Part shown: piece after piece, positions 44,943-53,748 of the stretch
How positions within the stretch are numbered: position 1 is the first letter of the stretch
Layout of the letters: every line of letters starts with the position of its first letter
NCBI RefSeq assembly: GCF_001687105.1
Contig: NZ_CP014595.1
Coordinates: 2,078,501-2,142,500, forward strand
Direction: 5' to 3'
Source of the DNA: Salipiger sp. CCB-MM3
GTDB taxonomy: Bacteria; Pseudomonadota; Alphaproteobacteria; Rhodobacterales; Rhodobacteraceae
DNA length: 64,000 nucleotides
Position numbers and translations under genes: made by a program
The notes under the pieces: model-generated
Seen by the model: only the letters and a program-made list of their open reading frames with translations
What the model was told of the DNA's origin: nothing
Databases searched by the model: none

Positions 44943-45023
44943 GATCACAGTCCCGGGCGCTGGACTCTGCCGACATGCCCTCTACAGTCGCCCGCGAAGA
45001 CGCATCGCGGGAGGACCAGCCAG

Positions 45024-47315
45024 ATGGAAAAATTCGGCAAGAGCCAGTCGTTCAAGCGCACCGAGGATGTGCGCTTTCTCACCGGGCACGGTCGCTATGT
45101 GGATGACATTGCACCCGAGGGCGCGCTCCATGCCTTTGTCCTGCGCTCGCCGGTGGCGCATGCGAAGATCACCGAGCTTGACGTGACCGACGCCCGCGAG
45201 ATGCCGGGCGTGCATCTGGTGGCGACGGTGGAGGATCTGCTGGCCTCCGGCATGGACATCTCGATGGGCGGCACGGTGATCAGCAACCGCGACGGCAGCA
45301 AGGCCGCCGACCCGATGCGCCCGGTGCTGGCCAAGGACCACGTGCGCCATGTGGGCGAGCCGGTGGCGCTGATCGTGGCCGAGACGATGATCGAGGCGAA
45401 GGACGCCGCCGAGGCGATCCTGTTCGATTTCGAGGACCTGCCGGTGCATATGGCGCTGGAGGCGGGCGGCGATCCGATCCACCCCGAGGCGCCGGACAAC
45501 CGCGCTTTTGACTATGGTCTGGGCAATGAGGCCGAAACCGACGAGGCCTTTGCCAAGGCCGCCAAAGTGGTCAGTCTCGAGGTCGGCGACAACCGCGTCA
45601 TCGTCAACGCCATGGAGCCGCGCGGCGCCTATGCCGAATGGGACGGCGAGAAGCTGCATGTGGCCTTCAACGGGCAGGGCGTCTGGGGGCTGAAGTCGGA
45701 ACTGGCGCAGGCCTTCGACCTGCCGGTCGAGCAGATTCGCGTGACCAACCCCGATGTCGGCGGCGGTTTCGGCATGAAGGCTCCGGGCTATCCCGAGTAT
45801 TTCGCCATCGCCTACGCGGCGAAGCAGTTGGGCAAGCCGGTGCGCTGGATGTCCGACCGCACCGAGGCGATGCTTTCGGATCATGCGGGCCGCGATCTGG
45901 TGACGCTGGCGGAGCTTGCCTTTGACGAAGACAACCGCATCCTTGGCTACCGCAACCACACCCGCTGCAACCTTGGCGCGTACAATTCGAACTTCGGGCA
46001 GGCGATCCAGACCGCGCTCTATGCCAAGGTGCTGACCGGCACCTATGACATCAAGGCGGCCTATATGCGGGTCGAGGGCTTCTACACCAACACCACGCAG
46101 GTCGACGCCTATCGCGGCGCGGGCCGCCCCGAGGCGATCTACACGCTTGAGCGGGTGATGGACCGTGCCGCGCGCGAGCTCGGCGTCGATCCGATGGAGC
46201 TGCGCCGCATCAACTTCGTGCAGGAGTTTCCCTATAAGACCGTCACCGGCGAGAATTACGACGTGGGCGATTTCTCCCGCGTGCTGGCCCATGCCGAGGC
46301 GGATGCCGATATCGCCGGATATCCCGCGCGCAAGGCGGCTTCGGAGGCGCAGGGCAAGCTGCGCGGGCTGGGCCTGTGCTATTACATCGAAAGCATCCTC
46401 GGCGATCCCGCAGAGGACGTGAAGGTGGAGTTCACCGAGGACGGCGGCGCGACCATCTACGTCGGCACCCAGTCGAACGGGCAGGGGCATGAGACGGTGT
46501 TCGCCAAGTTCCTTGCGGATCAGACCGGCATCCCGGTCGAGAAGATCGGCTTCGTGCAGGGCGACAGCGACCGCATCCCGCGCGGCGGCGGCACCGGGGG
46601 CTCGCGCTCGGTGACCACGCAGGCGACGGTGACGCTGACCGCGGTGCGCGACATGATCGCGGGCTTTGGCGAGTTCCTTGCCGGCGAGATGGGCGTCGAT
46701 CCCGACGACGTGCGCTTTGATGACGAGCAGTTCCGCGCCGAGGGCTCGAACCTGCACCCGACCATGCTCGAGGCTGCCGCGCTGGCCCGCGAAAAGGGCC
46801 GCGAGGATCTGCTGAGCTGGTCCGCGCGCACCGCCATCGACGCCCGCTCCTACCCCAATGGGGCGCATTTCTGCGAGGTCGAGATCGACCCCGAAACCGG
46901 CGTGACGCGGGTGGTGAAATACACGGTGGTCGATGATTTCGGCAATCTCATCAACCCGATGCTGGCCGAGGGGCAGGTGCATGGCGGGGTGGTGCAGGGG
47001 CTGGGTCAGGCGCTCACCGAACACACCGTCTATGACGAAGATGGCCAGCTGCTGACCGCGACCTTCATGGATTACGCCATGCCGCGCGCCAAGGATGCGC
47101 CGTGGATCGCCTTCGATGTCGAGCCCGTGCCCTCCACCGGCAACCCGATGGGCATGAAGGGCTGCGGCGAGGCGGGGACCGTGGGCTCCATGGCCGCCGT
47201 GTCGAACGCCGTGCAGGACGCGCTGTGGGAGCGGGGGATTCGTCAGGCGGATATGCCGTTCACGCCGCACCGCGTTTGGCAGATGCTGAACGGCGCTGCC
47301 ATGGCAGCAGAATGA
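45024..47315 (+). CDS. Orphan molybdenum hydroxylase large subunit (CoxL-like, form II)
   Basis: 763 aa. N-terminal aldehyde-oxidase/XDH a/b hammerhead (TGHGRYVDDI), then molybdopterin-binding domains with GQGVWGLKSEL, PDVGGGFGMK, the active-site loop AYRGAGRPEA of form II CoxL proteins, QSNGQGHETVFAKFLA, and the catalytic Glu in GCGEAGTVGS. Normally it works with an iron-sulfur (CoxS) and an FAD (CoxM) subunit; neither gene is adjacent. It may pair with subunits encoded elsewhere. Substrate unknown; aldehyde, purine or other heterocycle oxidation is possible. Confidence 0.86.
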   Translation: MEKFGKSQSFKRTEDVRFLTGHGRYVDDIAPEGALHAFVLRSPVAHAKITELDVTDAREMPGVHLVATVEDLLASGMDISMGGTVISNRDGSKAADPMRPVLAKDHVRHVGEPVALIVAETMIEAKDAAEAILFDFEDLPVHMALEAGGDPIHPEAPDNRAFDYGLGNEAETDEAFAKAAKVVSLEVGDNRVIVNAMEPRGAYAEWDGEKLHVAFNGQGVWGLKSELAQAFDLPVEQIRVTNPDVGGGFGMKAPGYPEYFAIAYAAKQLGKPVRWMSDRTEAMLSDHAGRDLVTLAELAFDEDNRILGYRNHTRCNLGAYNSNFGQAIQTALYAKVLTGTYDIKAAYMRVEGFYTNTTQVDAYRGAGRPEAIYTLERVMDRAARELGVDPMELRRINFVQEFPYKTVTGENYDVGDFSRVLAHAEADADIAGYPARKAASEAQGKLRGLGLCYYIESILGDPAEDVKVEFTEDGGATIYVGTQSNGQGHETVFAKFLADQTGIPVEKIGFVQGDSDRIPRGGGTGGSRSVTTQATVTLTAVRDMIAGFGEFLAGEMGVDPDDVRFDDEQFRAEGSNLHPTMLEAAALAREKGREDLLSWSARTAIDARSYPNGAHFCEVEIDPETGVTRVVKYTVVDDFGNLINPMLAEGQVHGGVVQGLGQALTEHTVYDEDGQLLTATFMDYAMPRAKDAPWIAFDVEPVPSTGNPMGMKGCGEAGTVGSMAAVSNAVQDALWERGIRQADMPFTPHRVWQMLNGAAMAAE

Positions 47316-47467
47316 GGTCCGCCAGCACGTGAAGATGGGAAGGTCAAGATTTTTTCATCACGTAAGCGCGAGGGGTCTTACATTCGTGGCATTTTTGCCT
47401 ATCTCTGATGCAGAGGCGCGGAACCGGAACTTCCGCAGCCCCTTCACTGTCCCTCGTTCCGTAACTG

Positions 47468-47496
47468 GCGTCCGGGTTTCTCCCGGACGCTTTTTC
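47468..47496 (+). terminator. Strong terminator 150 bases after the CoxL-like gene
   Basis: GCGTCCGGG, five-base loop, CCCGGACGC, then five T. Its distance from the upstream stop leaves a transcribed stretch of 150 bases that could be a 3' UTR or a small RNA. Confidence 0.83.
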
Positions 47497-47540
47497 TTTT
47501 CCCAGTTTCGCTTCCCCCGGCGCTGTGACAGGCTGTTCAC

Positions 47541-47993
47541 ATGAGCTATTCCGACGCATTTCTCAAAGATGTCCTCACCCGCACGCGGGTGATCGCCGTG
47601 GTCGGTGTTTCGACCAATCTCATGCGCCCGAGCCACTACGTCTCGCGCTTCCTGCATCAGCGGGGGTATCGGATCATCCCGGTCAATCCCGGCCATGTGG
47701 GGCAGACGCTGTTCGGCGAGGACGTCCGTGCTGGTCTCTCAGAGATCGACGCGCCGGTGGATATGGTCGACATCTTCCGCCGTCACGATGCGGTGCCCTC
47801 GGTGGTCGGCGCGGCGCTGTCGCATCTGCCGCAGCTGCGGACGATCTGGATGCAGCTCGGCGTCGAACACGCCGAAGCGGCCGCCAAGGCCGAGGCGAAG
47901 GGGATCGACGTGATCCAAAACCGCTGCACGAAGATCGAATACGAGCGCTTGATTGGCGCGTCCATGCCGCTCGCCGACGCAGTCGGTGGCTGA
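47541..47993 (+). CDS. CoA-binding-domain protein (YccU type)
   Basis: 150 aa Rossmann-fold protein like the CoA-binding domain of succinyl-CoA synthetase: VIAVVGVSTNLMRPSHYVSRFLHQRGYRIIPVNPG, VDMVDIFR, IWMQLGVEH, and QNRCTKIEYERL. The Cys-containing C-terminal block is typical of YccU. Role unknown. One of the 3' elements follows. Confidence 0.87.
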   Translation: MSYSDAFLKDVLTRTRVIAVVGVSTNLMRPSHYVSRFLHQRGYRIIPVNPGHVGQTLFGEDVRAGLSEIDAPVDMVDIFRRHDAVPSVVGAALSHLPQLRTIWMQLGVEHAEAAAKAEAKGIDVIQNRCTKIEYERLIGASMPLADAVGG

Positions 47994-48037
47994 GGAGCGC
48001 TAGGGGAGGGGGCTCTGCCCCCGTCCGCGATGCGGAC

Positions 48038-48067
48038 TCCCCCGGGATATTTGCGTCTAGACGAAGG
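48038..48067 (+). repeat. Rhodobacterial 3' element, copy 5
   Basis: CCCCCGGGATATTTGCG followed by AGACGAAGG, after the CoA-binding gene and in its orientation; preceded by GAGGGGGCTCTGCCCCC. Confidence 0.52.
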
Positions 48068-48102
48068 CCGTAGGGTCCCGGCCCGTGTGCTTCTTCTTTT
48101 GG

Positions 48103-48132
48103 CTTCTTCTCTTTGAAAATACGCCGGGGGTG
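48103..48132 (-). repeat. Rhodobacterial 3' element, copy 6
   Basis: On the minus strand CACCCCCGGCGTATTTTC then AAAGAGAAGAAG, after hisE and in its orientation; faces copy 5. Confidence 0.6.
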
Positions 48133-48176
48133 AGCCGCGCAGCGGCGAGGGGGCAACGCCCCCTTGGTGGGCGGTC

Positions 48177-48500
48177 TCAGCCCTTGGGCCGCGCGGCCTT
48201 CTCGGCGATGCCCGAGCGGCCCTGACGGCGCTCGAGCTCGGCCATGACCTCTGACAGCGGCAGCTCGCGGGCGCGCAGCATCACGAGGAAGTGGAACAGC
48301 ACGTCGGCGGCCTCGGAGGTTAGCTTCTCGCGATCGCCCTTCACCGCTTCGATGATCGCCTCGATGGCTTCTTCACCGAATTTCTCGGCGCATTTCTCCG
48401 GGCCCTTGGCGAGCAGCTTGGCGGTCCAGCTTTCGTCGGGCGAGGCGGAGGCGCGGTCGGCGACCACCTGTTCGAGCTTTTCCAGCGTCATCTGCGACAT
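48177..48500 (-). CDS. hisE: Phosphoribosyl-ATP pyrophosphatase
   Basis: 107 aa all-helical MazG-like enzyme, the second step of histidine synthesis. [13 protein letters not shown] and [13 protein letters not shown] carry the EExxE...ExxD metal-binding residues. It starts one base after the hisF stop, so it is co-transcribed with hisF. The rest of the his genes are 6 kb away. Confidence 0.94.
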   Translation of the reverse strand: MSQMTLEKLEQVVADRASASPDESWTAKLLAKGPEKCAEKFGEEAIEAIIEAVKGDREKLTSEAADVLFHFLVMLRARELPLSEVMAELERRQGRSGIAEKAARPKG

Positions 48501-48501
48501 G

Positions 48502-49260
48502 TCAGAGCCTCACGGGGATGCCGGCCTGCGCCATATGCGCCTTGGCCTCGGCGATGGTGTAGGTGCCGAAATGGAAGATCGAGGCGGCAAGCACCGCTGA
48601 GGCATGGCCCTCGGTCACGCCCTCGACCAGATGGTCGAGCGTGCCGACGCCGCCCGAAGCGATCACCGGGATTGGCACCGCGTCGGCGATGGCGCGGGTC
48701 AGCGGCAGATTGAACCCTGCCTTGGTGCCGTCGCGGTCCATCGAGGTGAGCAGGATCTCTCCTGCGCCCTTGCGCGCCATGGTGATGGCGAACTCCACTG
48801 CGTCGATGCCGGTGGGGCGGCGGCCGCCATGAGTGAAAATCTCCCAGCGGCCGGGCGCTACGGTTTTGGCATCGATGGCGCAGACGATGCATTGGCTGCC
48901 GAAGTGATCCGCGGCCTCGGCCACCACGTCGGGATTGGCCACTGCGGCGGAATTGAACGAGACCTTGTCGGCCCCGGCCAGCAGCAGCGCCCGGACGTCG
49001 CCGACCGTGCGCACGCCGCCGCCCACGGTGAGCGGGATGAAGCATTGCTCGGCGGTGCGGGTGACCACGTCGAACATGGTGCCGCGGTTTTCATGGGTGG
49101 CGTGGATGTCGAGAAAGCAGATCTCGTCGGCGCCAGCGGCGTCATAGGCGCGGGCGGCGTCCACCGGGTCGCCGGCATCGCGCAGGTCGACGAAGTTGAC
49201 GCCTTTGACCACGCGGCCATCGGCCACGTCGAGGCAGGGGATGATGCGGGTCTTCAACAT
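48502..49260 (-). CDS. hisF: Imidazole glycerol phosphate synthase, cyclase subunit
   Basis: 252 aa (beta/alpha)8 barrel using ammonia from HisH to make imidazole glycerol phosphate and AICAR. Catalytic Asp residues lie in [15 protein letters not shown] and [13 protein letters not shown]; phosphate sites are GGGVRT and ASGGVG. I start at [11 protein letters not shown]; the upstream frame is not needed. First gene of the hisFE unit. Confidence 0.96.
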   Translation of the reverse strand: MLKTRIIPCLDVADGRVVKGVNFVDLRDAGDPVDAARAYDAAGADEICFLDIHATHENRGTMFDVVTRTAEQCFIPLTVGGGVRTVGDVRALLLAGADKVSFNSAAVANPDVVAEAADHFGSQCIVCAIDAKTVAPGRWEIFTHGGRRPTGIDAVEFAITMARKGAGEILLTSMDRDGTKAGFNLPLTRAIADAVPIPVIASGGVGTLDHLVEGVTEGHASAVLAASIFHFGTYTIAEAKAHMAQAGIPVRL

Positions 49261-49340
49261 GGCGCTGTGATAGTGCGGAATTTCCGCGGGGGGAAGGGGA
49301 TGTTGCACTGCGGCGCGCATGCGGGCCTGCCTGAAAGCAA

Positions 49341-49368
49341 GAAGGGCGCGCCGCTTGGCGCGCCCTTC
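49341..49368 (-). terminator. Hairpin after the UshA-like gene
   Basis: GAAGGGCGCGCC/GGCGCGCCCTTC, a perfect 12-base stem, 24 bases after the nucleotidase stop; T-rich bases follow on the minus strand. Confidence 0.65.
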
Positions 49369-49391
49369 GGCGTTTGTGCCTCAGTCGGGGG

Positions 49392-50951
49392 TCACTCTTT
49401 CACGGTGATCCGGCCCTCGGTGAAGGGCTCGTAGGGGCTGTGCGCGGCGACGAATTCGGCCGTGACATCGGCGAGGTCGGGGCCGAAGTCATAGGCGTTC
49501 TCGGCGGTGGTGAACATGGAGTAGCCATCCCCGCCGTTGCGCACGAAGTTGTTGGACACCACGCCGTAGGTGACGCTTTCGTCCAGCGCGGCTTCGCCGA
49601 CCATCACGTCGGAGACGCGGCTGCCAGCCTCGGCCGAGGGATCGACGGTGAAGCTCATGCCCGAGACCTGCGGGAAGCGCCCGCCGCCTTCTTCGATCTG
49701 GCTGACGCCGTTTTCCAGCGCCTCCTTGATCACCGCGCCGGTGACCTCAAAGGTCGAGAGGGTGTTCTGGAACGGCAGCACGGTCAGCACTTCGCCCATG
49801 GTCACCTCGCCCGCGTCGATCGAGGCGCGCAGCCCGCCGCCGTTGGTGATGGCGATGTCGATGCCCTGATCCTTCACGCGATCGAGCATGGCGTCGGCGA
49901 CGAGATTGCCCATCGGGCATTCCTCGGCGCGGCACATGTCGCGGCTGCCATTGATCTCGGCGGTCGACTCGCCGATCACCTTGTTGCGGATCTCGTCGAG
50001 CGGCTTGGCCGCGTCGGTGATGCGCGACTTGGTGGCCTCGTCCTCGGTCACGCTGGCATCCATGATCAGCGGCTGGCCGGAGGCTTCGACAAGGTTGCCC
50101 TCATCGTCGAAGGTCGCGTTCAACTCGCCGAGGAACTTGCCGTAGGCATAGGCCGAGAGGATCGCCGTGTCCTTGACCATGGTGGGGTAGGGGCCTTCGG
50201 CACCGTCCATGTCGCCAAGCAGCGTGTTCGAGTGGCCGCCGACGATGATGTCGACGCCGGTGGTCTCTTCGGCGACGCGCAGATCGGTGTGATAGCCCGA
50301 GTGCGACAGCACCACGATCTTGTTCACGCCCTCGGCGGTCAGCTTGTCGACCTCGCCCTGTACCGCATCCACCGGATCGGTGAAGACGACGTTCTTGCCC
50401 GGCGAGGACAGTTCCTTGGTGTCCACCGGGGTCAGGCCGATGAGGCCGATCTTCTCGCCGTCCTTCTCGATGACCACGGATTTCTGGATCTCACCTTTCA
50501 GCAGATCTTCGCCGGTGAGATCGGCGTTGGACATCAGCACCGGGAAGTCGACCGAATCGACAAAGCCGCGCAGCACCTCGGGGCCGTCGTCGAACTCGTG
50601 GTTGCCCACGGTCATCGCGTCATAGCCCATTTGGTTCATCATCTCGGCGGCGAGCTTGCCCTTGTAGTAGGTGTAAAAGAGCGTGCCCTGAAATTGGTCG
50701 CCGCCGTCCACCAGCAGGTAGTTCCCGGCGCGATCCTTGGCTTCGGTGATGGCGGTCTGCAGGCGGGCCGAGCCGCCAAAGCATTTGCCCTCGGTGTTGT
50801 CTTCTTCGCCGCAGGTGGAATCATACTTGCTGATCGGCTCGAAGCGCGCGTGGAAGTCGTTCGTGTGCAGGATGGTGATGGAATAGTCGGCGCTGGCAGT
50901 TCCAGCGGTCAGCGCCAGCGCGGCGGCGCCGGTCAGAAGACGAAGCGACAT
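49392..50951 (-). CDS. Periplasmic 5'-nucleotidase/UDP-sugar hydrolase family protein (UshA-like)
   Basis: 519 aa with a signal peptide (MSLRLLTGAAALALTAGTASA). The metallophosphatase domain has LHTNDFHARFEP, GDQFQGTLF, GNHEFDDG and GGHSNT; the C-terminal substrate domain has NLVADAML, ITNGGGLRASIDAGEVTMGEV and NNFVRNGGDGY. It releases phosphate and nucleosides from external nucleotides. It occupies the gap between hisA and hisF. Phosphate control is plausible but not visible. Confidence 0.9.
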   Translation of the reverse strand: MSLRLLTGAAALALTAGTASADYSITILHTNDFHARFEPISKYDSTCGEEDNTEGKCFGGSARLQTAITEAKDRAGNYLLVDGGDQFQGTLFYTYYKGKLAAEMMNQMGYDAMTVGNHEFDDGPEVLRGFVDSVDFPVLMSNADLTGEDLLKGEIQKSVVIEKDGEKIGLIGLTPVDTKELSSPGKNVVFTDPVDAVQGEVDKLTAEGVNKIVVLSHSGYHTDLRVAEETTGVDIIVGGHSNTLLGDMDGAEGPYPTMVKDTAILSAYAYGKFLGELNATFDDEGNLVEASGQPLIMDASVTEDEATKSRITDAAKPLDEIRNKVIGESTAEINGSRDMCRAEECPMGNLVADAMLDRVKDQGIDIAITNGGGLRASIDAGEVTMGEVLTVLPFQNTLSTFEVTGAVIKEALENGVSQIEEGGGRFPQVSGMSFTVDPSAEAGSRVSDVMVGEAALDESVTYGVVSNNFVRNGGDGYSMFTTAENAYDFGPDLADVTAEFVAAHSPYEPFTEGRITVKE

Positions 50952-51030
50952 GGGAATCCTCTCTGTCGTGTTATTATCTTTTGATCCTGCAACGCCTTCT
51001 GCGGCCTGTCAAAACACGTTGAGGGAAAAG

Positions 51031-51603
51031 TCAGCCTTGCGTCCAGCCGTGGGTCAGAACCCGGGCAAGTTCGGCGGGATCGGCATCGGTTTCTCCCGAC
51101 AGGAGCTTCAGCCAGAGCATGGCGATCACCGCGTCGGCCAGTGCTTCGGGGGCGAGGTCGGGGGCAAGCTCGCCGCGCGCCTCGGCGCGGTGGATGACGC
51201 CCACCAGCGCATCGCGCCGCTCGAGACGAAACTCGGTGAGAGCGGCGTTGACGTCCGGCTCGGCCTGCGCGGCGGCGATGATCGAACGGAAGACCTGCGC
51301 CGTGCCGCCGCGCCAATGGCCGAGGACCAAGGCGAGCACCCCGGCGATGTCGCTCTCGAGCGCGCCGGTGTCGGGGTAGTGATCGTCGAACTTCATGCGC
51401 CGGTAGACCGCCAGCAGCAGCGCGCCCCGCGTCGGCCACCAGCGATAGAGCGTTGCCTTGCCAGCCCGCGCGCGCTTGGCCACCGCCTCCATGCTGAGAC
51501 CCGAGATGCCCTTTTCGGCCAGCACCTCTGCGGCGGCGTCGAGCACGGCGGTTTCCGTGTCAGGGTTGCGGCGGGCGCCGATGGAGGCTCGTTTTTCGGT
51601 CAT
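51031..51603 (-). CDS. TetR-family regulator
   Basis: 190 aa. The N-terminal HTH reads VLDAAAEVLAEKGISGLSMEAVAKRARAGKATLYRWWPTRGALL; the C-terminal part is a ligand/dimer domain. I start at MTEKRAS (51603), where the domain begins; a frame to 51666 adds non-homologous residues. A 17-bp palindrome at 51681-51697 upstream is the probable operator shared with the divergent small membrane gene. Confidence 0.87.
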   Translation of the reverse strand: MTEKRASIGARRNPDTETAVLDAAAEVLAEKGISGLSMEAVAKRARAGKATLYRWWPTRGALLLAVYRRMKFDDHYPDTGALESDIAGVLALVLGHWRGGTAQVFRSIIAAAQAEPDVNAALTEFRLERRDALVGVIHRAEARGELAPDLAPEALADAVIAMLWLKLLSGETDADPAELARVLTHGWTQG

Positions 51604-51680
51604 CGGATGGGCTTTGCTGCGAAAAGGGCGGGTTCTAATCGCATAGCCCTTTACAGGCGCGCACACCAGATATTATGGAA

Positions 51681-51697
51681 CGGAACGTATCGTTCCG
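51681..51697. promoter_or_regulatory. Probable TetR operator
   Basis: CGGAACG, TAT, CGTTCCG: a perfect 7+7 palindrome in the divergent intergenic region between tetR and the 75-aa membrane gene. Confidence 0.6.
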
Positions 51698-51714
51698 ATA
51701 AATGGAGTCCTCCC

Positions 51715-51942
51715 ATGACTGCCACGACAGCCACGCCGCGGACCCCGTCCCGTCTGCGGTTCGCCATCTTCGTGTTTATTGCGGTCTATCCGCTTGTCAC
51801 GCTGCTGCTCTATCTGATTGGTCCCATCACAGCCGAGTGGCAGGTCTGGCAGCGCAACCTGCTGTTTGTCCCGATCATGGTTTTCTCGATGGTCTGGGTG
51901 ATCATCCCACGCATCCAGCGGCACTGCGGGCGCTGGCTCTGA
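51715..51942 (+). CDS. Small two-helix membrane protein, divergent from tetR
   Basis: 75 aa with helices FAIFVFIAVYPLVTLLLYLIGPI and NLLFVPIMVFSMVWVIIPRI. GGAGTCC precedes the ATG. Divergent from and probably controlled by the TetR regulator through the palindrome between them. I do not recognise a function. Confidence 0.68.
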   Translation: MTATTATPRTPSRLRFAIFVFIAVYPLVTLLLYLIGPITAEWQVWQRNLLFVPIMVFSMVWVIIPRIQRHCGRWL

Positions 51943-52010
51943 GCCGTCTTGCGCCTGCCTTTCGGTAGGCGGGGATTGACCGGCGCAGGGTTCCACGGCA
52001 TCTGGAGCCC

Positions 52011-52352
52011 ATGCTGATTTACAAAATCCTCCGGGCCGACGAATGGGCGGCGCTGCAGGCGCAGGGCGAGACCGCCGGGGCGCCCATCGACGTGGCCGAT
52101 GGCTACATTCACTTCTCGACCTCCGAGCAGGTGCGCGAAACCGCCTCGAAGCATTTTTCTGGCGTCGAGGGGCTGCATCTGCTCTGCTACGAGACGGAGG
52201 ATCTGGGTGACCAGCTGCGCTGGGAGCCGTCGCGCGGTGGCGCGCTGTTCCCGCATCTCTACGCCGCCTTGCCGATGGCGGGGCTCAAATGGGCGCGTCC
52301 GCTGCCGGTGGGCAGCTCTGGGGCGCATGTGTTTCCGGATGATCTGGCATGA
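52011..52352 (+). CDS. DUF952-family protein
   Basis: 113 aa. Family marks: [60 protein letters not shown]. Function unknown; the fold resembles ADP-ribosyl-related enzymes in some comparisons. Its stop overlaps pyrD by four bases, so the two are coupled. Confidence 0.88.
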   Translation: MLIYKILRADEWAALQAQGETAGAPIDVADGYIHFSTSEQVRETASKHFSGVEGLHLLCYETEDLGDQLRWEPSRGGALFPHLYAALPMAGLKWARPLPVGSSGAHVFPDDLA

Positions 52353-53410
52353 TGCGATTTCTCGAGAAGGCAGGTCTGCCGCTGTTCCACAAGCTTGACC
52401 CCGAGCAGGCGCATCGGGCCGCGGTGCTTGCCCTGAAGATGGGTCTGGCACCGGCGCCCGGTCTGATCACCTCGGACCGGCTGCGCTGCGAGGTGGCGGG
52501 GCTGCGGCTGCCCAACCCGATCGGGCTTGCCGCCGGGTTCGACAAGAACGCCGAGGCGCTTTCGGGCCTGTCGCGCGCGGGCTTCGGCTTTGTCGAGGTG
52601 GGTGCGATCACCCCCCGCGCCCAGCCGGGCAACCCCAAGCCGCGGCTGTTCCGGCTGACCGAGGATCAGGCGGCGATCAACCGCTTCGGCTTCAACAACG
52701 AGGGCATGGAGGCCGCCGCCGGGCGGCTGGTGCATCGCCCGCGCGACATGGTGCTGGGGCTCAACCTCGGTGCCAATAAAGACAGCGACGACCGCGCGGC
52801 GGATTTCGCCAAGGTGCTGGCGCGCTGCGGCGAGCATCTCGATTTCGCCACCGTCAACGTCAGCTCGCCCAACACCGAGCGGCTGCGCGACCTGCAGGGC
52901 AAGGACGCTCTGGCAGCGCTGCTCGGCGGCGTCATGGAGGCTCGGGCGAACCTCGATGACCGCATTCCGGTGTTCCTCAAGATCGCGCCCGACCTCGACG
53001 AGCAGGGGCTCAAGGACGTGGCCGAGGTGGCCATGGCCTCCAAGGTCGACGCGGTGATCGCCACCAACACCACGCTCTCGCGCGAGGGGCTACGCTCGAG
53101 CCATGCCTCCGAGGCGGGCGGCATGTCGGGTCAGCCCTTGTTCGAGAAATCCACCCGCGTTCTGGCGCATCTGTCGCAGCTGACCGAGGGCCAGCTGCCG
53201 CTCATTGGTGTCGGCGGCATCGGCTCTGCCGAGCAGGCGTATCAGAAGATCCGCGCCGGGGCGTCTGCGGTGCAGCTTTACACCGCGCTGGTTTACGGCG
53301 GGCTGTCGCTGGTGCAGGACCTCGCCGAGGGTCTCGATGCGCTGCTGGCGCGCGACGGCTTTGCCTCGGTCGAGGAAGCGGTGGGCACCGGGCGCGGAGA
53401 CTGGACATGA
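52349..53410 (+). CDS. pyrD: Dihydroorotate dehydrogenase (quinone), class 2
   Basis: 353 aa membrane-associated FMN enzyme oxidising dihydroorotate to orotate with quinone. [65 protein letters not shown] (catalytic Ser of class 2) and [12 protein letters not shown] are visible, with the N-terminal membrane-binding helices. Middle of a four-gene run: DUF952, pyrD, ArsC-like, methyltransferase, with ATGA overlaps. Confidence 0.96.
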   Translation: MMRFLEKAGLPLFHKLDPEQAHRAAVLALKMGLAPAPGLITSDRLRCEVAGLRLPNPIGLAAGFDKNAEALSGLSRAGFGFVEVGAITPRAQPGNPKPRLFRLTEDQAAINRFGFNNEGMEAAAGRLVHRPRDMVLGLNLGANKDSDDRAADFAKVLARCGEHLDFATVNVSSPNTERLRDLQGKDALAALLGGVMEARANLDDRIPVFLKIAPDLDEQGLKDVAEVAMASKVDAVIATNTTLSREGLRSSHASEAGGMSGQPLFEKSTRVLAHLSQLTEGQLPLIGVGGIGSAEQAYQKIRAGASAVQLYTALVYGGLSLVQDLAEGLDALLARDGFASVEEAVGTGRGDWT

Positions 53411-53745
53411 TCCTCTGGCACAATCCCCGCTGCAGCAAGTCGCGCGAGGCGCTGGCGCTGCTGCAGGACAAGGGCGCCGCGCCGCAGGTCCGCCGCTACC
53501 TCGAAGACGCGCCGAGCTATGATGAGCTGAAGGCGGCGCAGGCCGCGCTTGGCGTACCGGTGATCGCGATGATGCGCACCAAGGAAGCCGAGTTCAAGGC
53601 GGCGGGGCTGAGCAAGGACAGCGACGATGAGACGCTGCTGCGCGCTATGGCCGAGACGCCCAAGCTGATCGAACGCCCGGTCGCCTTCGAGGGCGAACGC
53701 GCGGTGATCGGCCGTCCGCCCGAGCGCGTGCTGGATCTGCTCTGA
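53407..53745 (+). CDS. arsC: ArsC/Spx-family reductase-like protein
   Basis: 112 aa thioredoxin-fold protein. The catalytic Cys is in [21 protein letters not shown] and the final [10 protein letters not shown] match ArsC (glutaredoxin-dependent arsenate reductase). There is no ars operon nearby, so it may act on something other than arsenate. Overlaps pyrD by four bases. Confidence 0.86.
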   Translation: MILWHNPRCSKSREALALLQDKGAAPQVRRYLEDAPSYDELKAAQAALGVPVIAMMRTKEAEFKAAGLSKDSDDETLLRAMAETPKLIERPVAFEGERAVIGRPPERVLDLL

Positions 53746-53748
53746 GCC

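Noticed and set aside
44982..47270. 762-codon minus-strand frame
   Set aside because: Shadow of the CoxL-like gene.
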